A stretch of DNA of 64,000 bases from Malania oleifera (Eukaryota > Streptophyta > Magnoliopsida > Santalales > Ximeniaceae). Of the stretch, positions 1 through 11,910 are shown piece after piece. The notes under the pieces are model-generated. The model was not told the origin of the DNA, did no database searches, and was given only the letters and a program-made list of their open reading frames with translations. How positions within the stretch are numbered: the stretch's first letter is position 1; every line of letters begins with the position of its first letter. The DNA lies in NCBI RefSeq assembly GCF_029873635.1, contig NC_080417.1, positions 34,150,214 to 34,214,213 of the forward strand, in the 5' to 3' direction. The position numbers were made by a program, and so were the translations under genes.

Positions 1-315
1 AGAATTAAAGTATAAACACTATCAAGAATGAATTTCCCATCATTGAACAAATAAATTTTTATTTCGTTTTTGAAAGATTTGATAAGTTATTTTCAACAAA
101 AACATTTAAGAGAGATGAGAAATTGTATACTTGCAAGACGCAAGCATGATCCTATCATCATCATCATTAATTCATTATTATCCAAGACTTTTGCATCCTA
201 TTGTTTAATTAAAATGGTGGAATTTAATTGAAGGAAAGTAAAGTGAAAAATTAAAATGAGAGAGTGAAAAGTCCCAATTACCAAAAACAAAAATTGTATT
301 TTAAAACAACATCAA
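1..315. other. AT-rich intergenic DNA, no gene seen
   Basis: There is no convincing reading frame, RNA gene or terminal repeat here. The last six bases (catcaa) are the left target duplication of the adjoining solo LTR. Confidence 0.6.
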
Positions 316-787
316 TGTTGGGAATTAAGAACAAATTCCCTAAACCTGTGAGAAACAAAATATTGAAAGAATACACACCAAAGAAAAATCAATCACATGT
401 ACAAGATAGTATTTAGGTGGTTCGGCAATTTTGCCTGCGTCCACGGAGTTGTAGGAATTTCACTATTATTAAGGAGAAAAAATACAGAGAGTGCGGCGAG
501 ACAATGCTCTCCCTCTCACTCTCTCGCGAAGCGTGATCACATACCCTAATCACCCAAAAGCAATCTTTTTATATGCTGCGCATAGGGTTCTATTCCGAAT
601 GGGCTACAAAATGGGCCCAAAAAATTTTCTTAGGGCCGTTGCCCCTGAACCCCCACGAGTACAGCTTGTGTCGTACGGCCCAAGCCGCAGTACTCATGGA
701 CTAAGCCTTAGAATAGAAATCTCTCATTAAATAAGGGTCGGGTCATCATCCAATTTTAACGCAATTAGGCTCCACAAAAGTCCAACA
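316..787 (-). mobile_element. Solo LTR, probably Copia
   Basis: A 472-bp unit begins TGTTGG and ends CCAACA, and is flanked on both sides by catcaa (310-315 and 788-793). This is the mark of a solo LTR left by recombination between the two LTRs of one element. No coding sequence, primer site or second LTR is present. The stretch near 418-450, read on the minus strand, resembles the 'gtggacgtaggca...gccgaaccac' part of plant Copia U5 regions. A TATA-like ATATAAAAAG lies on the same strand near 565-575, which supports minus orientation. Confidence 0.85.
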
Positions 788-2046
788 CATCAATGGTGGG
801 AAACCCAAGTATTGTAGAAGACAACAAAAACCAAAAAAGTTCCTCACACCTTGAAACAAACTAATTTTAATGTTTTATGTATTCTAGTTTTAGCATAACA
901 TATTTTCTTATAAGTAAAATACTCAAAAATTATAACTTTGCTTCTAGTACGCAGGGATGGAATGGAATTGAAAAAAACGGAATCAAGTTTATCACTTGAT
1001 TTCACTACCCTCTTCATTCAAATCTTCATTCCATTTCTTTCAAGCAATTTAGACAAACTCAATTAATTGTACTAGATAATGCAGGCTTAGCTGCAAACAT
1101 GTTGTGGTGCGGGTTTTTCATCAATGGAAACTTTTTAAAATTTACACCTATCTTTTTTATCAAGTCAAGAACCAACTTTTAATATTATTTTGTATAGCTG
1201 GGGAGCCTTTCGAAATTGGTAATTAACTTGTTAGGGGACCTATGTGTAAGGATTATAAAAAACATATTCTATGATTATAGAAACCGATGTCGATGCCTAA
1301 TAAGACTAAAATAAGCCCTCCAAAAAAAAGTCAATAAATTTATCAAAAAATTTAATTGAATATCTCCACAAGAAGCATTGCAAGGAGACTCACAAATTGC
1401 TTTCTAAATACTTTTTGATTTTGACATCAGCAAGCATATGCAAAACCACAACCGAATTAAATTTGGGAAAATACAAAGGAGAAAGGTGAACATCAAGTTC
1501 TGATTTTTTTTTTGGTATCAAAATCGGTGCATCCTTTCTCCTTCTTCAAATTTGATATCCTCCTGATCCCGTTCTTGTGATGTTAGAACAAAGAAGAGGA
1601 GGCGGTGGTGGGAATAGTGGTTTGCACCTGTGCTCAGCTGCCGCCGACGACGCCTCCTCCCCCCCCGGGTGACGACGCCTCTTGGCCCCTACACTTCTTG
1701 CCTCTCTCAGTTCAGCCGTTCAGGTGAATGTCTTGAGTTCTTCTTCTTCTTTTTGGATCTGGACACCGGATTAGGATTTATAGGGTTGCAATCTGTTTAA
1801 TCTCGATCCCTTTATGACTCATTCGGTTATGGGTTTCATGAACCCGTTTTGCCACCATAGGTCGTAACTTAAAATATTGGAAATTTTGGATATGGACTCC
1901 ACACCCTTTATCACTCTGAATGTTCCTCGGATTGTAAATATATTATTGCCTCGATGAATAATAGAAGTGACTCTTTTAAATTTGTATTTGTGATACTTAT
2001 TGAGCAATGACTATCTAATACGTTTATAATGTTTATTATTTATATC
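788..2046. other. Intergenic, possible displaced upstream region of the PPR gene
   Basis: No coding gene is supported. The stretch 1570-1760 is much richer in G and C than its surroundings (runs of GCCGCCGACGACGCC type and a C8 run) and ends in a CT-rich stretch, the look of a plant promoter or 5'UTR. The next gene on this strand is the PPR gene at 4.8 kb, now separated by a 2.5-kb LTR. The link is inference. Confidence 0.35.
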
Positions 2047-4562
2047 TGTGATGACCCAAAAATATATATATATGATTAAAGTACAATAATAATAAAATAA
2101 TAAAAATAGTCATTAAGTTAATATCAATACAGAAGTGTTTTTCTGTAAGATCCTTGATTCCATGTTTGATGCCTAAGAAAGACCTTGTCTTAGCGAGTGC
2201 TCAGAGACCATTGCGGCTCAGTCGCTCCCTGGAGGTCGGCCTAGTCAAAATGGAATTTCATAGGATAAACAGGATAGACACTATTTGTACACGTAAATAA
2301 GTATATATACATAAAATAGTGTTTTGACAGACATAATTTGTCGAAATACATAATAAGATAATAATAATATAGGTATCATATGTGGGGCCCACAAGACTAT
2401 GTGGGGTCCACATGAGTCCCGGAGCCACAAGATACTGTTTATATACGTCAATAAGTACATAAAATAATGTTTTAACTGATATAATTTGTAGAAATATATG
2501 ATAAAATAATAATAATATAGGTATCCTATGCGGGGCCCACAAGACTGTGTGGGGCCTACATGAGTCCCGAAGCCGTATGGAGATTTTCACAAGTCTCAAA
2601 GCTATGTAGGATGGATAAAATCGTATAAGAGTTATTCGAGTTACGTAGGATCCATTCGGGTCTCGAAGTTGTGTGGGACCCACAAGACCATGTGGGGCCC
2701 ACATGAGTTTTTAAAATTTAAATTTAATTTTTGTTCAAAAATAAATAATAAAATAAATAAATACTAAAAGTAGTTTAAAATTAATAACAATGATAATAAT
2801 AATGATAATAATGATTAGAAAAAAAATAATAAAATAATAGAATAATTAATTAAGTTATTGATTAATTAATTAGGTAAGTAATTAATTAAAAAAAAATTAT
2901 TTAGTGGGAATGGTGGCAAGCACTCCCACATGGCTTCCATCCCTATCCCATACTCAACCCATACCTTGCCCATCCCTTGCCCATTCTTTAATTTTTAAAA
3001 ATTATAATTTCACCCATCTCTCCACACTTTTATAAATTTCATTTCTTCCCCAAAATTTTCCTATAAATAGGGAGCTCTCAACCTTCATTTTTCACAACAA
3101 TTTTCTAAGGAAGAGAAGGATTAGTGAGTGAAAGAATTTGTGGTGGAGTGAGAATTTTGAGTAAGTTCTCACTCACCCACTCTTTCCGATCTCATATCTT
3201 AAAGATAGTTATTGTGTTCGTAGCACACGGTAAAAGAAGAAGGTAAGTAAATTTTGATTATGTTAGTTTCTTTTTATTTTAAATTCATACCCGAGCTTAT
3301 TTTGTACGTAAATTTTAATTATGTTACTTAGTTCCACAAAATTTCCATGAGTTTATTTTTACGCATATTTAATTATACCAGTTCTATCTTTAATATACTT
3401 GCATCTATTTTTGGGTTAAGAAATGTTCCAATCCCCTCGGGTAAATTTTCAGCATTTCTTTCTATTCAAAAATAAAATTATATATATTTATAACACAAAA
3501 ATTGTGTGGCATGAGTTTATTTCTACGTTACATTTTTTATGTAAATATGAGTAAATATGAGATTTTCACGATATTATTTTAAATTGCATAAATTATAATA
3601 AGATGATTTTCAAACCCCTTATGGCAACGAAAGTTCAAAGTTACAGATACTCGGTACCGCAGCTTAAATTTTATACGGATCAGAGTGCACCCACACTGTT
3701 TACAGAGTGGTTATTTATGTTAGTGGATTTCTCCTGAGTGCACACCTGGTTCCGAACCAGGACTTAATAAGGAAAATCTCACTTAAAGTTTACGTACGTT
3801 GATTTAGTTTGGTCGGCCAGCCAGCTAAGTCCAGTCTTCGGACCGCACAAGCCAGTCATGGGGGTAAACATGACTTACGGCAAACAGGCCTAAGGGTGGG
3901 TTTTTATAATATATATTTATACATATTTAATTACGTGTACAAAGTTACTGATGATTTGAAGGAAAAGTGTAAGTTTACGTGAAAAGGATCATTTTGGTAC
4001 TTAAATGACGATCTAAGGAAAACGTATAAGGAAAAGTATATGTATGTTTATCATTAAATATTTTTACAGTTTTAAAGTTAAAAGTTTAATTTAGCAGTTA
4101 TAGTATATGATTGTAAAAATTTACTGTTGAAATTGATGACAAAAGTTTTATGCAGAAATTTTTAAATTTATGTTTATTCTAAAAGCAGTCTTGAAGTTAT
4201 AGTATTAAATATTATTTTACGAAATTCTTTAAAAGCTCATTTTGGCCACACACTAATAATAATCTTATTTACTTACTGAGCGTCGTCTCACCCCAATCAT
4301 ATTTTATTTCAGATAACTCTGAAGGACATGTCGGAAATCAGGCTTAGCAAGCATGCGGGCGGGGATTAGAAAAATAAAGATTAATTAGAAATATAGTATG
4401 ATTTCAGATATTTACGTTTGTGTAATTTTCTTCTTTTGAAATAAGTGATTGTAACATGAATAATTAGCGCTCTGGTTTGAATAAAATTGAGTTTATTTGC
4501 TTCCGCTGTAAATTAGTAGTAAAAAGTTAATATCCCAGGCCCCTCGGGGTCGGGGTGTTACA
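2047..4562 (+). mobile_element. Solo LTR, Gypsy-type, long
   Basis: A 2516-bp LTR begins TGTGATGACCC and ends GGTGTTACA, with target duplication atatc at 2042-2046 and 4563-4567. Its layout (long R/U5 with a 'gtgagacgacgctcagtaag'-like block near its 3' end) matches the other long LTRs in this window. A TATA-like CTATAAATAG at about 3061-3070 and the homologies give plus orientation. Upstream of the TATA box are repeated GTGGGNCCCAC palindromes (2382-2392, 2673-2683, 2692-2702). The LTR ends about 230 bp before the first PPR reading frame. Confidence 0.88.
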
Positions 4563-4792
4563 ATATCACTCTCTTAGTAGCTGTCATTATAACCCAGGTG
4601 ATTTATATAATTGCTCGTGCTAGCTTGCAAGTTTCATTGTGTCCCCACTGTCTGACATAATCGAGAAAGAGTTCTCAACAATTGCGTGTTGCCAAACGAA
4701 TCTCACAAGTAAGTTGTGGTCGGCGAAAAGCTGCATGAAACCACTATTAATATTTTCCAATTCCAATTGAGGAATCGTGTCATGAGTGTGGC

Positions 4793-6439
4793 ATGTTTGC
4801 AACTAGAAAAACAGTTGTTGAAACTGCCTTCTGCTTTGTTTGTCCGGCCAAAACATCCAATAAAACTCGGTTTCAGTCTACTATGGCTGCCATGAACTGT
4901 GTAATGTACACACCCACTGCCTGTTGGACGAAACACCCCACAAATATCTCAACTCCTTTAACTTGCTTCTCGCCTCATATGTTCGCAACAACGATGCTTC
5001 TGCTGCATGGTCTCTCTTTCGTCACATGCTCTGTACGTTCTCTCATCTCAGTGCCCACACATTAACGCCCGTTTTGGGCACATGCTCAGCTTTTCCGAAT
5101 CCCCGACGCGGCCTGCAAGTCCATGCTTTAATGATCAAAATGGGTTTGGCCTCAAACATTGCTAAAACCGCCCTAATTGACATGTATTCCAAGCATGGCC
5201 ACTTGGATGATTCGGTTCGTGTCTTCGATGACATGAGTTTGAAGGACGCGGTCTCTTGGAACGCTCTGCTTTCGAGCTTTCTCCGTCATGGCCTTCCCAA
5301 AGAGGATCTCAATGCTTTTGAAGCAATGAGGGAGGAAGGAGTAGAGTCAACGAGTTCACATTGTGTTCCGTGCTCAAAGCTTGTAACTTTTTGAAGGCAT
5401 TTCGACAAGGGAAGCAGGTTCATGGTTTGGTGTTGTAATGAGTCATGATTTGGTGGTTCTGAGTACTACTCTTATTGATCTTTACTCCAACGTTGCGCTC
5501 GTTGAGGAAGCCGTGAAGGTGTTCTCTCATTTGAAATGCAAAAAGGACGAGGTAATATGCAATTCCTTGATTTCTGGGTGCGTTCAGAATAAAAAATATG
5601 ATGTAGCATTTTCGATCATGAGTAAGATGACACCCAACAAGATTGCCCTTACTAATGGACTCGCCGCTTGCTCTGAGAATTCAGATTTGTGGGTCGGGAA
5701 GCAGATACACAATGTGGCGATTCGTTTGGGTTTGTTATATGATACCCAATTGTGCAATGCTTTATTGGACATGTATGCTAAATGTGGGAAAATTTTGAAT
5801 GCTCGTTCTGTGTTTGATGGAGTACTTCGCAGAGATGTTGTTTCATGGACAAGCATGATAGGTGCATATGGAAGTCATGGACATGGGCTTGAAGCGATTT
5901 ATCTCTTTGAGAAGATGGGCGAGGAGGGAAGTGGTGTCTCGCCAAATCCTGTCACATTTCTTGCTGTTTTATCCGCTTGTGGCCATTCAGGACTAGTAGA
6001 ACAAGGCCAGGAATGCTTTATTTCGGTTCAGGATAGATACAGTATGGATCCTGGTCCAGAACATTATGCCTGCTTAATTGATATATTAGGCCGCGCAAGT
6101 CAGATAGAAGATGTATGGTGTGTGTTTGATGAGATGATTAAGAAGAGTGTGATGCCCACAGCTGTAGTGTGGGCGGCATTGTTGAATGCTTGTAGACTTA
6201 GCCAAGATGTCTCCAAGGGTGAGTTTGCTGCAGAGCATCTGCTTGAGTTAGAGCCACATAAGACTAGGAATTATATGCTACTTTCAAATTTTTATGTAGC
6301 CATTGAAAGGTGGGATCTTGTGGACAAATTGAGAATTATAATGAGGAAAAAAGTCTTGGTTAAGGAAGTAAGGAGTAGCTGGGTCACTGCCGCAGACTGT
6401 CATGAAGATGATGAAGTGCCATCTATCTCATCAATTTGA
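4793..6439 (+). pseudogene. PLS-class pentatricopeptide repeat protein, frame-disrupted (At5g66500-like)
   Basis: PPR proteins bind organellar RNA one base per repeat. PLS-class members with an E domain usually take part in mitochondrial or plastid C-to-U editing. The sequence shows tandem PPR motifs in two main blocks, 4924-5394 and 5438-6439. Typical signatures are TALIDMYSKHGHL, VSWNALLSSFLRHG, NALLDMYAKCGKI, VVSWTSMIGAYGSHG and EHYACLIDILGRA. An E-type tail follows (LLELEPHKTRNYMLLSNFYV) and no DYW domain. From memory the order and wording match Arabidopsis At5g66500. Three 1-nt losses relative to that family shift the frame: one between about 4861 and 4924, one near 5347-5349 (after VE, before NEFTLCSVLKAC), and one near 5425-5432 (after KQVHGL, before VVMSHDLVVL). 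Between them the coding sequence is well conserved. It is either a young pseudogene or a gene with base-call errors. The N-terminus and start codon are unresolved. No intron is needed. Confidence 0.8.
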
Positions 6440-6846
6440 GACAAGTCTTTTTAAATGGTGTGTGAAGGCATTTACTAAAGAAATATAGTGATTGTGCTTT
6501 GCAGTCAAGCACTACAGGCAGTTATGGATTGGACTACTTGCATAACAACATCTCATAACCACTGCCAGTAGAAGAAAAAGATCTGTTGTGGATTGCTCAT
6601 CATGAATGTAATTTACTCCAGCACCTTTGGATGGGGTAGGTCTTGATCTTCAATCTTGATCTTCATCAGCTTAATCAAGATGGTCTTTTAGATCAGGCTT
6701 CTCCTAATCAACAAAACCCTCAATGCATTGTGACTTTAGCACCCTTGCTTTAAATTTCTCATTATGTTTTAAGCATGAAGGCATCTAGCATGCTCATACG
6801 TTCAGTAATTTAATCGTTGGAAGTTAGTATCTGCTGACAAAGAAGT
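6440..6846. other. 3' flank of the PPR gene
   Basis: No gene was found. This is ordinary AT-rich 3' flank. Its last bases (agaag, 6842-6846) are the left target duplication of the Copia element that follows. Confidence 0.55.
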
Positions 6847-7366
6847 GTTGAATTATGGCTCATTTCTAGAAGTTCACCATTGAAGTCTTCAATGGTGGGC
6901 TAGTTTTTCAATGGTAGGTGATGAGTTGTTGTAATAGTGTTATTTTCTAACCTATATAAACCCATCACTTCCATTTGTAATCTCATCCCCAAATTTGCCT
7001 ACCTCTCTCTTAGGCACATTCTCTCTTCTCTCTCTCATTTTTTAATATTTCTATAATAGAGGAATATGGATTGATAGTGTCCGAGGACGTAGGCACAATT
7101 AGCCAAACCTCGTTAAATTCTGGTCTTCTTCCTTTCATCTTTTCAGTAGTTAACTTTTGCCGGGTATAGTTGTAGTGATATATTGTATTAATTACATGTC
7201 TAAGGAAAATTCTATCTCGAAAAGTGGGATTTAAGCGGTCCGTTGTGACCCCCCACTTCCCTAGGAATTTATCTGGTGTAATTTTGCACAATTATCCACT
7301 CTCTATTTACCTATACAATAGAAAATTGTGGTAAAGTTAGGTGGAATAATCTCAAATTTTACAACA
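6847..7366 (+). repeat. 5' LTR of the 6.8-14.5 kb Copia element
   Basis: 520 bp, TGTTG...CAACA. It matches 14004-14535 along its length. It includes a CT-rich leader and the 'gtccgaggacgtaggcacaattagcc' type U5 motif common in plant Copia LTRs. Confidence 0.93.
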
Positions 7367-7368
7367 AT

Positions 7369-7381
7369 TGGTATCAGAGCC
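7369..7381 (+). other. Primer-binding site (initiator-Met tRNA)
   Basis: TGGTATCAGAGCC begins two bases after the 5' LTR and is complementary to the 3' end of plant initiator-Met tRNA. It fixes the plus orientation of the element. Confidence 0.9.
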
Positions 7382-7488
7382 AAGGTTATTCTTAGTATGC
7401 TCTGTGGTTGCAGCTTAGTCTGATCTTCCACATCAGAAAAGTTTTCCTTGGGCTATTAGCATTCCGCAGCGGCAGCTATTGAATAGCA

Positions 7489-8395
7489 TTGATGGCAGAG
7501 ATGGCAGATAGTGCAAAAACATCCACGTCAAACTCGTCTATTTTGGCAAGAACTACTGTGACAAATGCCAGATTTGCAGTAGAGATTTTTTACGGCACCG
7601 ATCATTTTGGTATATGGCAAAGTGAGGTTCTAGACGCTCTCTTTCAGCAAGGTCTAGACATTTCCATTAAAAAAGAGAAACCATAAGATATTGAGAAGAA
7701 AGAATGGGGGACCATCAATCGGTTAGCATGTGGTACAATTCGATCGTGTCTTTCAAGAAAGCATAAGTATGCATTCTGTAGGAAACTTCTGCAAATAAGT
7801 TGTGAAAGGCACTGGAGGAAAAGTTTTTGAAGAAAACCTCTTAGAACAAACTCCATATGAAGAAGAGACTATTTCACTTCACTTATGTCTCGGGTACCAC
7901 TATGAATGATCATATCACCAACTTTAATAGGTTGGTTACTAATCTAGTTAATCTGGATAAGACTTTTAAAGATGAAAACCTGGCTTTGATGTTGTTAGGA
8001 TCCCTTCCTGAGGAGTTTGAGTTTCTTGAAACTACTCTACTCCATGGAAAGGATAAAGTGTCTCTTGGCGAGGTTTGTGCTGCTTTGTACAGCTATGAAT
8101 TGAGGAAGAAGGATAAGCTTGAAAGCACAAATGGAGCCAACGAGGCTCTAGTAGTTCGACGTCGTTCACAAAGCCAGAATAGAAGAAAGAAAGAGAGATC
8201 CAAGTCAAGGTCCAGACCAAACAAAGATGAATATGCCTTTTGTCAGGAAAGGGGCACTGGAAGAAAGATTGTCCGAAGTTGAAGAATAAATGCAAACCTG
8301 ATAAAGGAAAGGTCATCTCAAATATGGCTGAGTACGAAGATGGAAGCTCAGATCTTTCACTTGCTGTTACGCCATCAACTAGTTCTTCGAGTATA
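7489..8395 (+). pseudogene. Copia gag fossil
   Basis: Gag-like reading frames: an N-terminal 'FYGTDHFGIWQSEVLDAL' segment, then a UBN2-type gag region (MNDHITNFNRLVTNLVNL, LMLLGSLPEEFEFLETTLL) and a basic linker that runs into a degraded zinc-knuckle area. It would form the element's particle protein. The region is broken. Confidence 0.8.
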
Positions 8396-9470
8396 TGACT
8401 ACTAGATTCTGGGTGTAGCCATCATATATGTCCCAATCGGGATTGGTTCTTTGATTTTAAAGAACTAGAAGGTGGAGTCGTCCACACATCAAATGATATC
8501 CCTCTTACCACACATGGGATTGGTTCAATCCTCTTGAGGAATCAAGATGGATCAATTAAAATATTGACGAACGTTAGATATGTACCAAGTTTGATGAAGA
8601 ATCTTATTTTTGTGGGAACCCTAGAATCAAAGGGATTCAAAGTAACAGTAGAAAACGGAGTCATGAAGATCATCTCTGGTGCACTCATGGTAATCAAGGG
8701 AATTCGAAAGAACAATAACTTGTATCACTATCAAGGTCATACAGTTATTGGGACGACAGCAACATTTTCCACTGATGATAAGGAAATAGAAGCAACAAGG
8801 TTGTGGCATATGTGCTTGGGGCATGCAGGTGAAAAATCTTTGAAACTTCTTACAAATCAAGGATTATTAAAGGGAGCAAATACCTGCAAACTAGATTTCT
8901 GTGAACATTGCATCAAAGGGAAGCAAACAAGAGTGAAATTTGGTACTGCAATCCATAATACCAAGGGCATTTTGGATTATGTTCACTCTGATGTGTGGGG
9001 ACCTTCCAAGACAACTTCACTGGGAGGAAAACACTACTATGTGACCTTTGTTGATGATTTTTCTCGAAGAGTATGGGTGTATACTATGAAAACTAAGGAT
9101 GAAGTGTTAGGAGTCTCCCTCAAATGGAAAAATATGGTGGAAACTCAAACAAGCAGAAGGATCAAGCGCCTCCGTACAGATAATGGTGGAGAATATAGAA
9201 GTGATCCATTTCTTAAAGTCTGCGAAGATGAAGGTATTATATGACACTTCACAGTGAGAGATACACCACAACAGAATGGAGTGGCAGAATGTATGAATCG
9301 AACATTGTTGGAGAAGGTTTGGTGTATGTTGTCCAATGCTGGGTTAGGTAGAGAATTTTAGGCCGAGGGTGTAACATATGCCTGCCACCTCATCAATCGC
9401 CTACCATCTACTACTATTTTTTGTAAAACACCATTGGAGAAATGGTTTGGAAAGCCTGTTACAGTTTATG
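8396..9470 (+). pseudogene. Copia protease and integrase fossil, 5' part
   Basis: A protease-like LDSGCSHHICPN signature lies near 8400. Then come a pre-integrase HHCC region (LWHMCLGHAGEKSLKLL, FCEHCIKGKQ) and the integrase core (DYVHSDVWGP, YYVTFVDDFSRR, RTDNGGEY). The region is cut at 9470 by an inserted LTR and resumes at 11911. Confidence 0.85.
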
Positions 9471-11905
9471 TGTGATGCCCCGAAACCTGCCAAGTGGGGC
9501 CCCGGGTGCCACATGTTCCAATCACCTGTATCTGATACCATAATTAACATACACGCCGTGAAACATAAACAAATAATCTCAAATAAGTACCAGAGTTCTA
9601 TATAACAACCCAAAAACGACTACTACAACATCCAGATATTCGTATCCACAACGATGATTTTAAACATAACCTAGTATAAATATATACCGGTATCTCATAA
9701 TGCTCCAAAAAGAAACCACCAAAAACAATCCCAGCCTAGGCCTTCAAACCTGGTCTCTAGAAGAACCTGAAAAATTGTTAATCCACTAGGGTGAGACACT
9801 TCTCAGTAAAGGTGGAATAAATTATAATAGTGTGTGACAATGAGTTTTAATATTTACATATCAAAATAAACTACTTCTCACATAATATCAATAACTGAGA
9901 AAATATACCATTAATAACATCCCCAACATCTAATATCATACCCACATCCAATATGCACAAGTACATAATTTTTATGCAGGCGAAAGTCCCCAAGGATAAG
10001 GAAGATTACCCGCCCATACAAGTTGCTTCCCTCTGCTCTGGTACTAAAAACTACCTATTAGAGCGCTCACCTTACTCAGTAAGCCTTCAGGTGAAGTATT
10101 ACCTCGCCTCCAATACACACATCTTTATTATTTTAAAGGCAAAGGTTTCCGAGGATCGGGATGTCTACCTTCCCATACAAGTAGTATCCCTTTGCACTGA
10201 TACCAAGAAACTACCTAACAGAGCACTCGCCTTTATTAGCAAGCCCCCGGTGGTATGTTTACCTCGCCGCATGCACACGTATGCATTCACAATATGCTAT
10301 ACCATTATTTTTATGCTATAACTAAATTCACATGCGCACACATACATCCATACAAGAATCATGCATCTCATACTTCATCTTCCAATGTCCTCAGTATGTG
10401 GCCCACAAAGGCACCTACGTACTTCTTATCTACACGTTGCCCACATAGGGTACATAACATGGCCCACACAGGATATAACGTGGCCCACACAGGCACCACT
10501 CAAGCTTCCGCGACACGTGGCCCACACAGGTACCACTATTCACCAGTATCCAATTTCAATGACCTACCTGTCATACATCAGCAAAACAAGCTCCTCGATC
10601 TGCCAATGTCCTACCCCATATAAATTACAGTATGACGAGCTCCTCAACCTATAAACGTCATATCATGATTTATATTTAGGCAATATAACAACCTCCACAT
10701 GCCAACGTTATATTGAGATGCATACGAATAACCACACCAATTAGTTCACACAGATGCATCAATGCATTTCCACACAAGAATCCAACAAATCAATTCATTT
10801 CTCACACAGTAATCCAACAGATCAATACATTTCCACATAGAAGTAAAACATAATAATTTATTCATCATGTCATAATCATTCCAAACATCCCCACATGCAA
10901 ACCCAAATGCCACAACAATTTGTATTCAATTTATTAAGAAAAATTATTCCCATGTCACACGAATTTAATATCATATGCAATTATCCCAAATATAAATCTT
11001 AAACAAAAATCATCATTTTTCCAGTAATTAGGCTATTCTGAAAATCATATAGATAAATAATAAATTTCATACGCTCCTAAATAACTTGTTCACCTTAATA
11101 AAATATTGATATAATTTTATTCCTCCTTACCTGATTCCCTGAATCACGCCTGTAGGGCTTCCAAAATTATACTTGCGACGCTCACCCAAACCTTGATTCA
11201 ATCAAATCAACCTCAATAAAATATTAATTTAACCTTTCCTAATTTACAATAATTAAATAAAAATTAATTTCTAAATAACCTATTTATCCTAATTTTGGGC
11301 TATTTCTACAACGACCCCATGAAAAATTCGCTTTACTAGACTTGTAGAGAATCTTCCCTAGACTCTCGTGGTGGCGTTCGATCGTCAATTTGACTTAAAA
11401 TTTAAGAAAAATTGAGGTAAGAATGAGAATTTGGCTTACCCCAGGAGATATACCCACATTACTCCTACGACAAATCCACTTCAGTAGATATGTTGGTGGC
11501 GGAGAATGGGGTTCAGTGGTATTTTCAGATTTTCAATTGGGCGAGAATCCACCGCGAAATCATAGAAAGAAGAGGAGTTGAGAACGTGAGCTGAGAGAAA
11601 TTTTTTTTTCTTTTTTATTTTTCTTTCTTTCCTTCTCTCGTTGCTCCAGAACACTTAGCCATTAAGTTTTTTTTTCTTTTTTTTCTTTCCCTTATCCTTT
11701 ACTTTACTTTACTTTATTATATACTTATATATATATATACTTATATATACTTATATATATTACTTACATATATACTTATATATATATATATATATATATA
11801 TATCCACAGTCCTCAAATTTCTTAATTTAATTAATTTTCTTAATAATAATTAATTAAATAATAATAATATTTTTAATTAATTAATTTTTTTTTTAGGTCG
11901 TTACA
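9471..11905 (-). mobile_element. Solo LTR, Gypsy-type, inside the Copia element
   Basis: A 2435-bp unit, TGTGATGCCCC...GTTACA, with target duplication ttatg (9466-9470, 11906-11910). It has no primer site, purine tract or pol sequence. Minus orientation is inferred from homology to the LTRs of the coding Gypsy element at 53-62 kb and to the solo LTR at 37435-39695. It carries a duplicated CCCGCCCATACAAG module (10007-10022 and 10166-10181) and a (TA)n tract at about 11777-11803. It is younger than its Copia host. Confidence 0.88.
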
Positions 11906-11910
11906 TTATG

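Noticed and set aside
491-730. A 79-residue plus-strand reading frame
   Set aside because: It lies wholly within the solo LTR at 316-787 and has no recognisable domain.
2258-2704. A 148-residue minus-strand reading frame
   Set aside because: It is produced by the repeated gtggggcccac units of the LTR U3. Its protein repeats mirror the DNA repeats.
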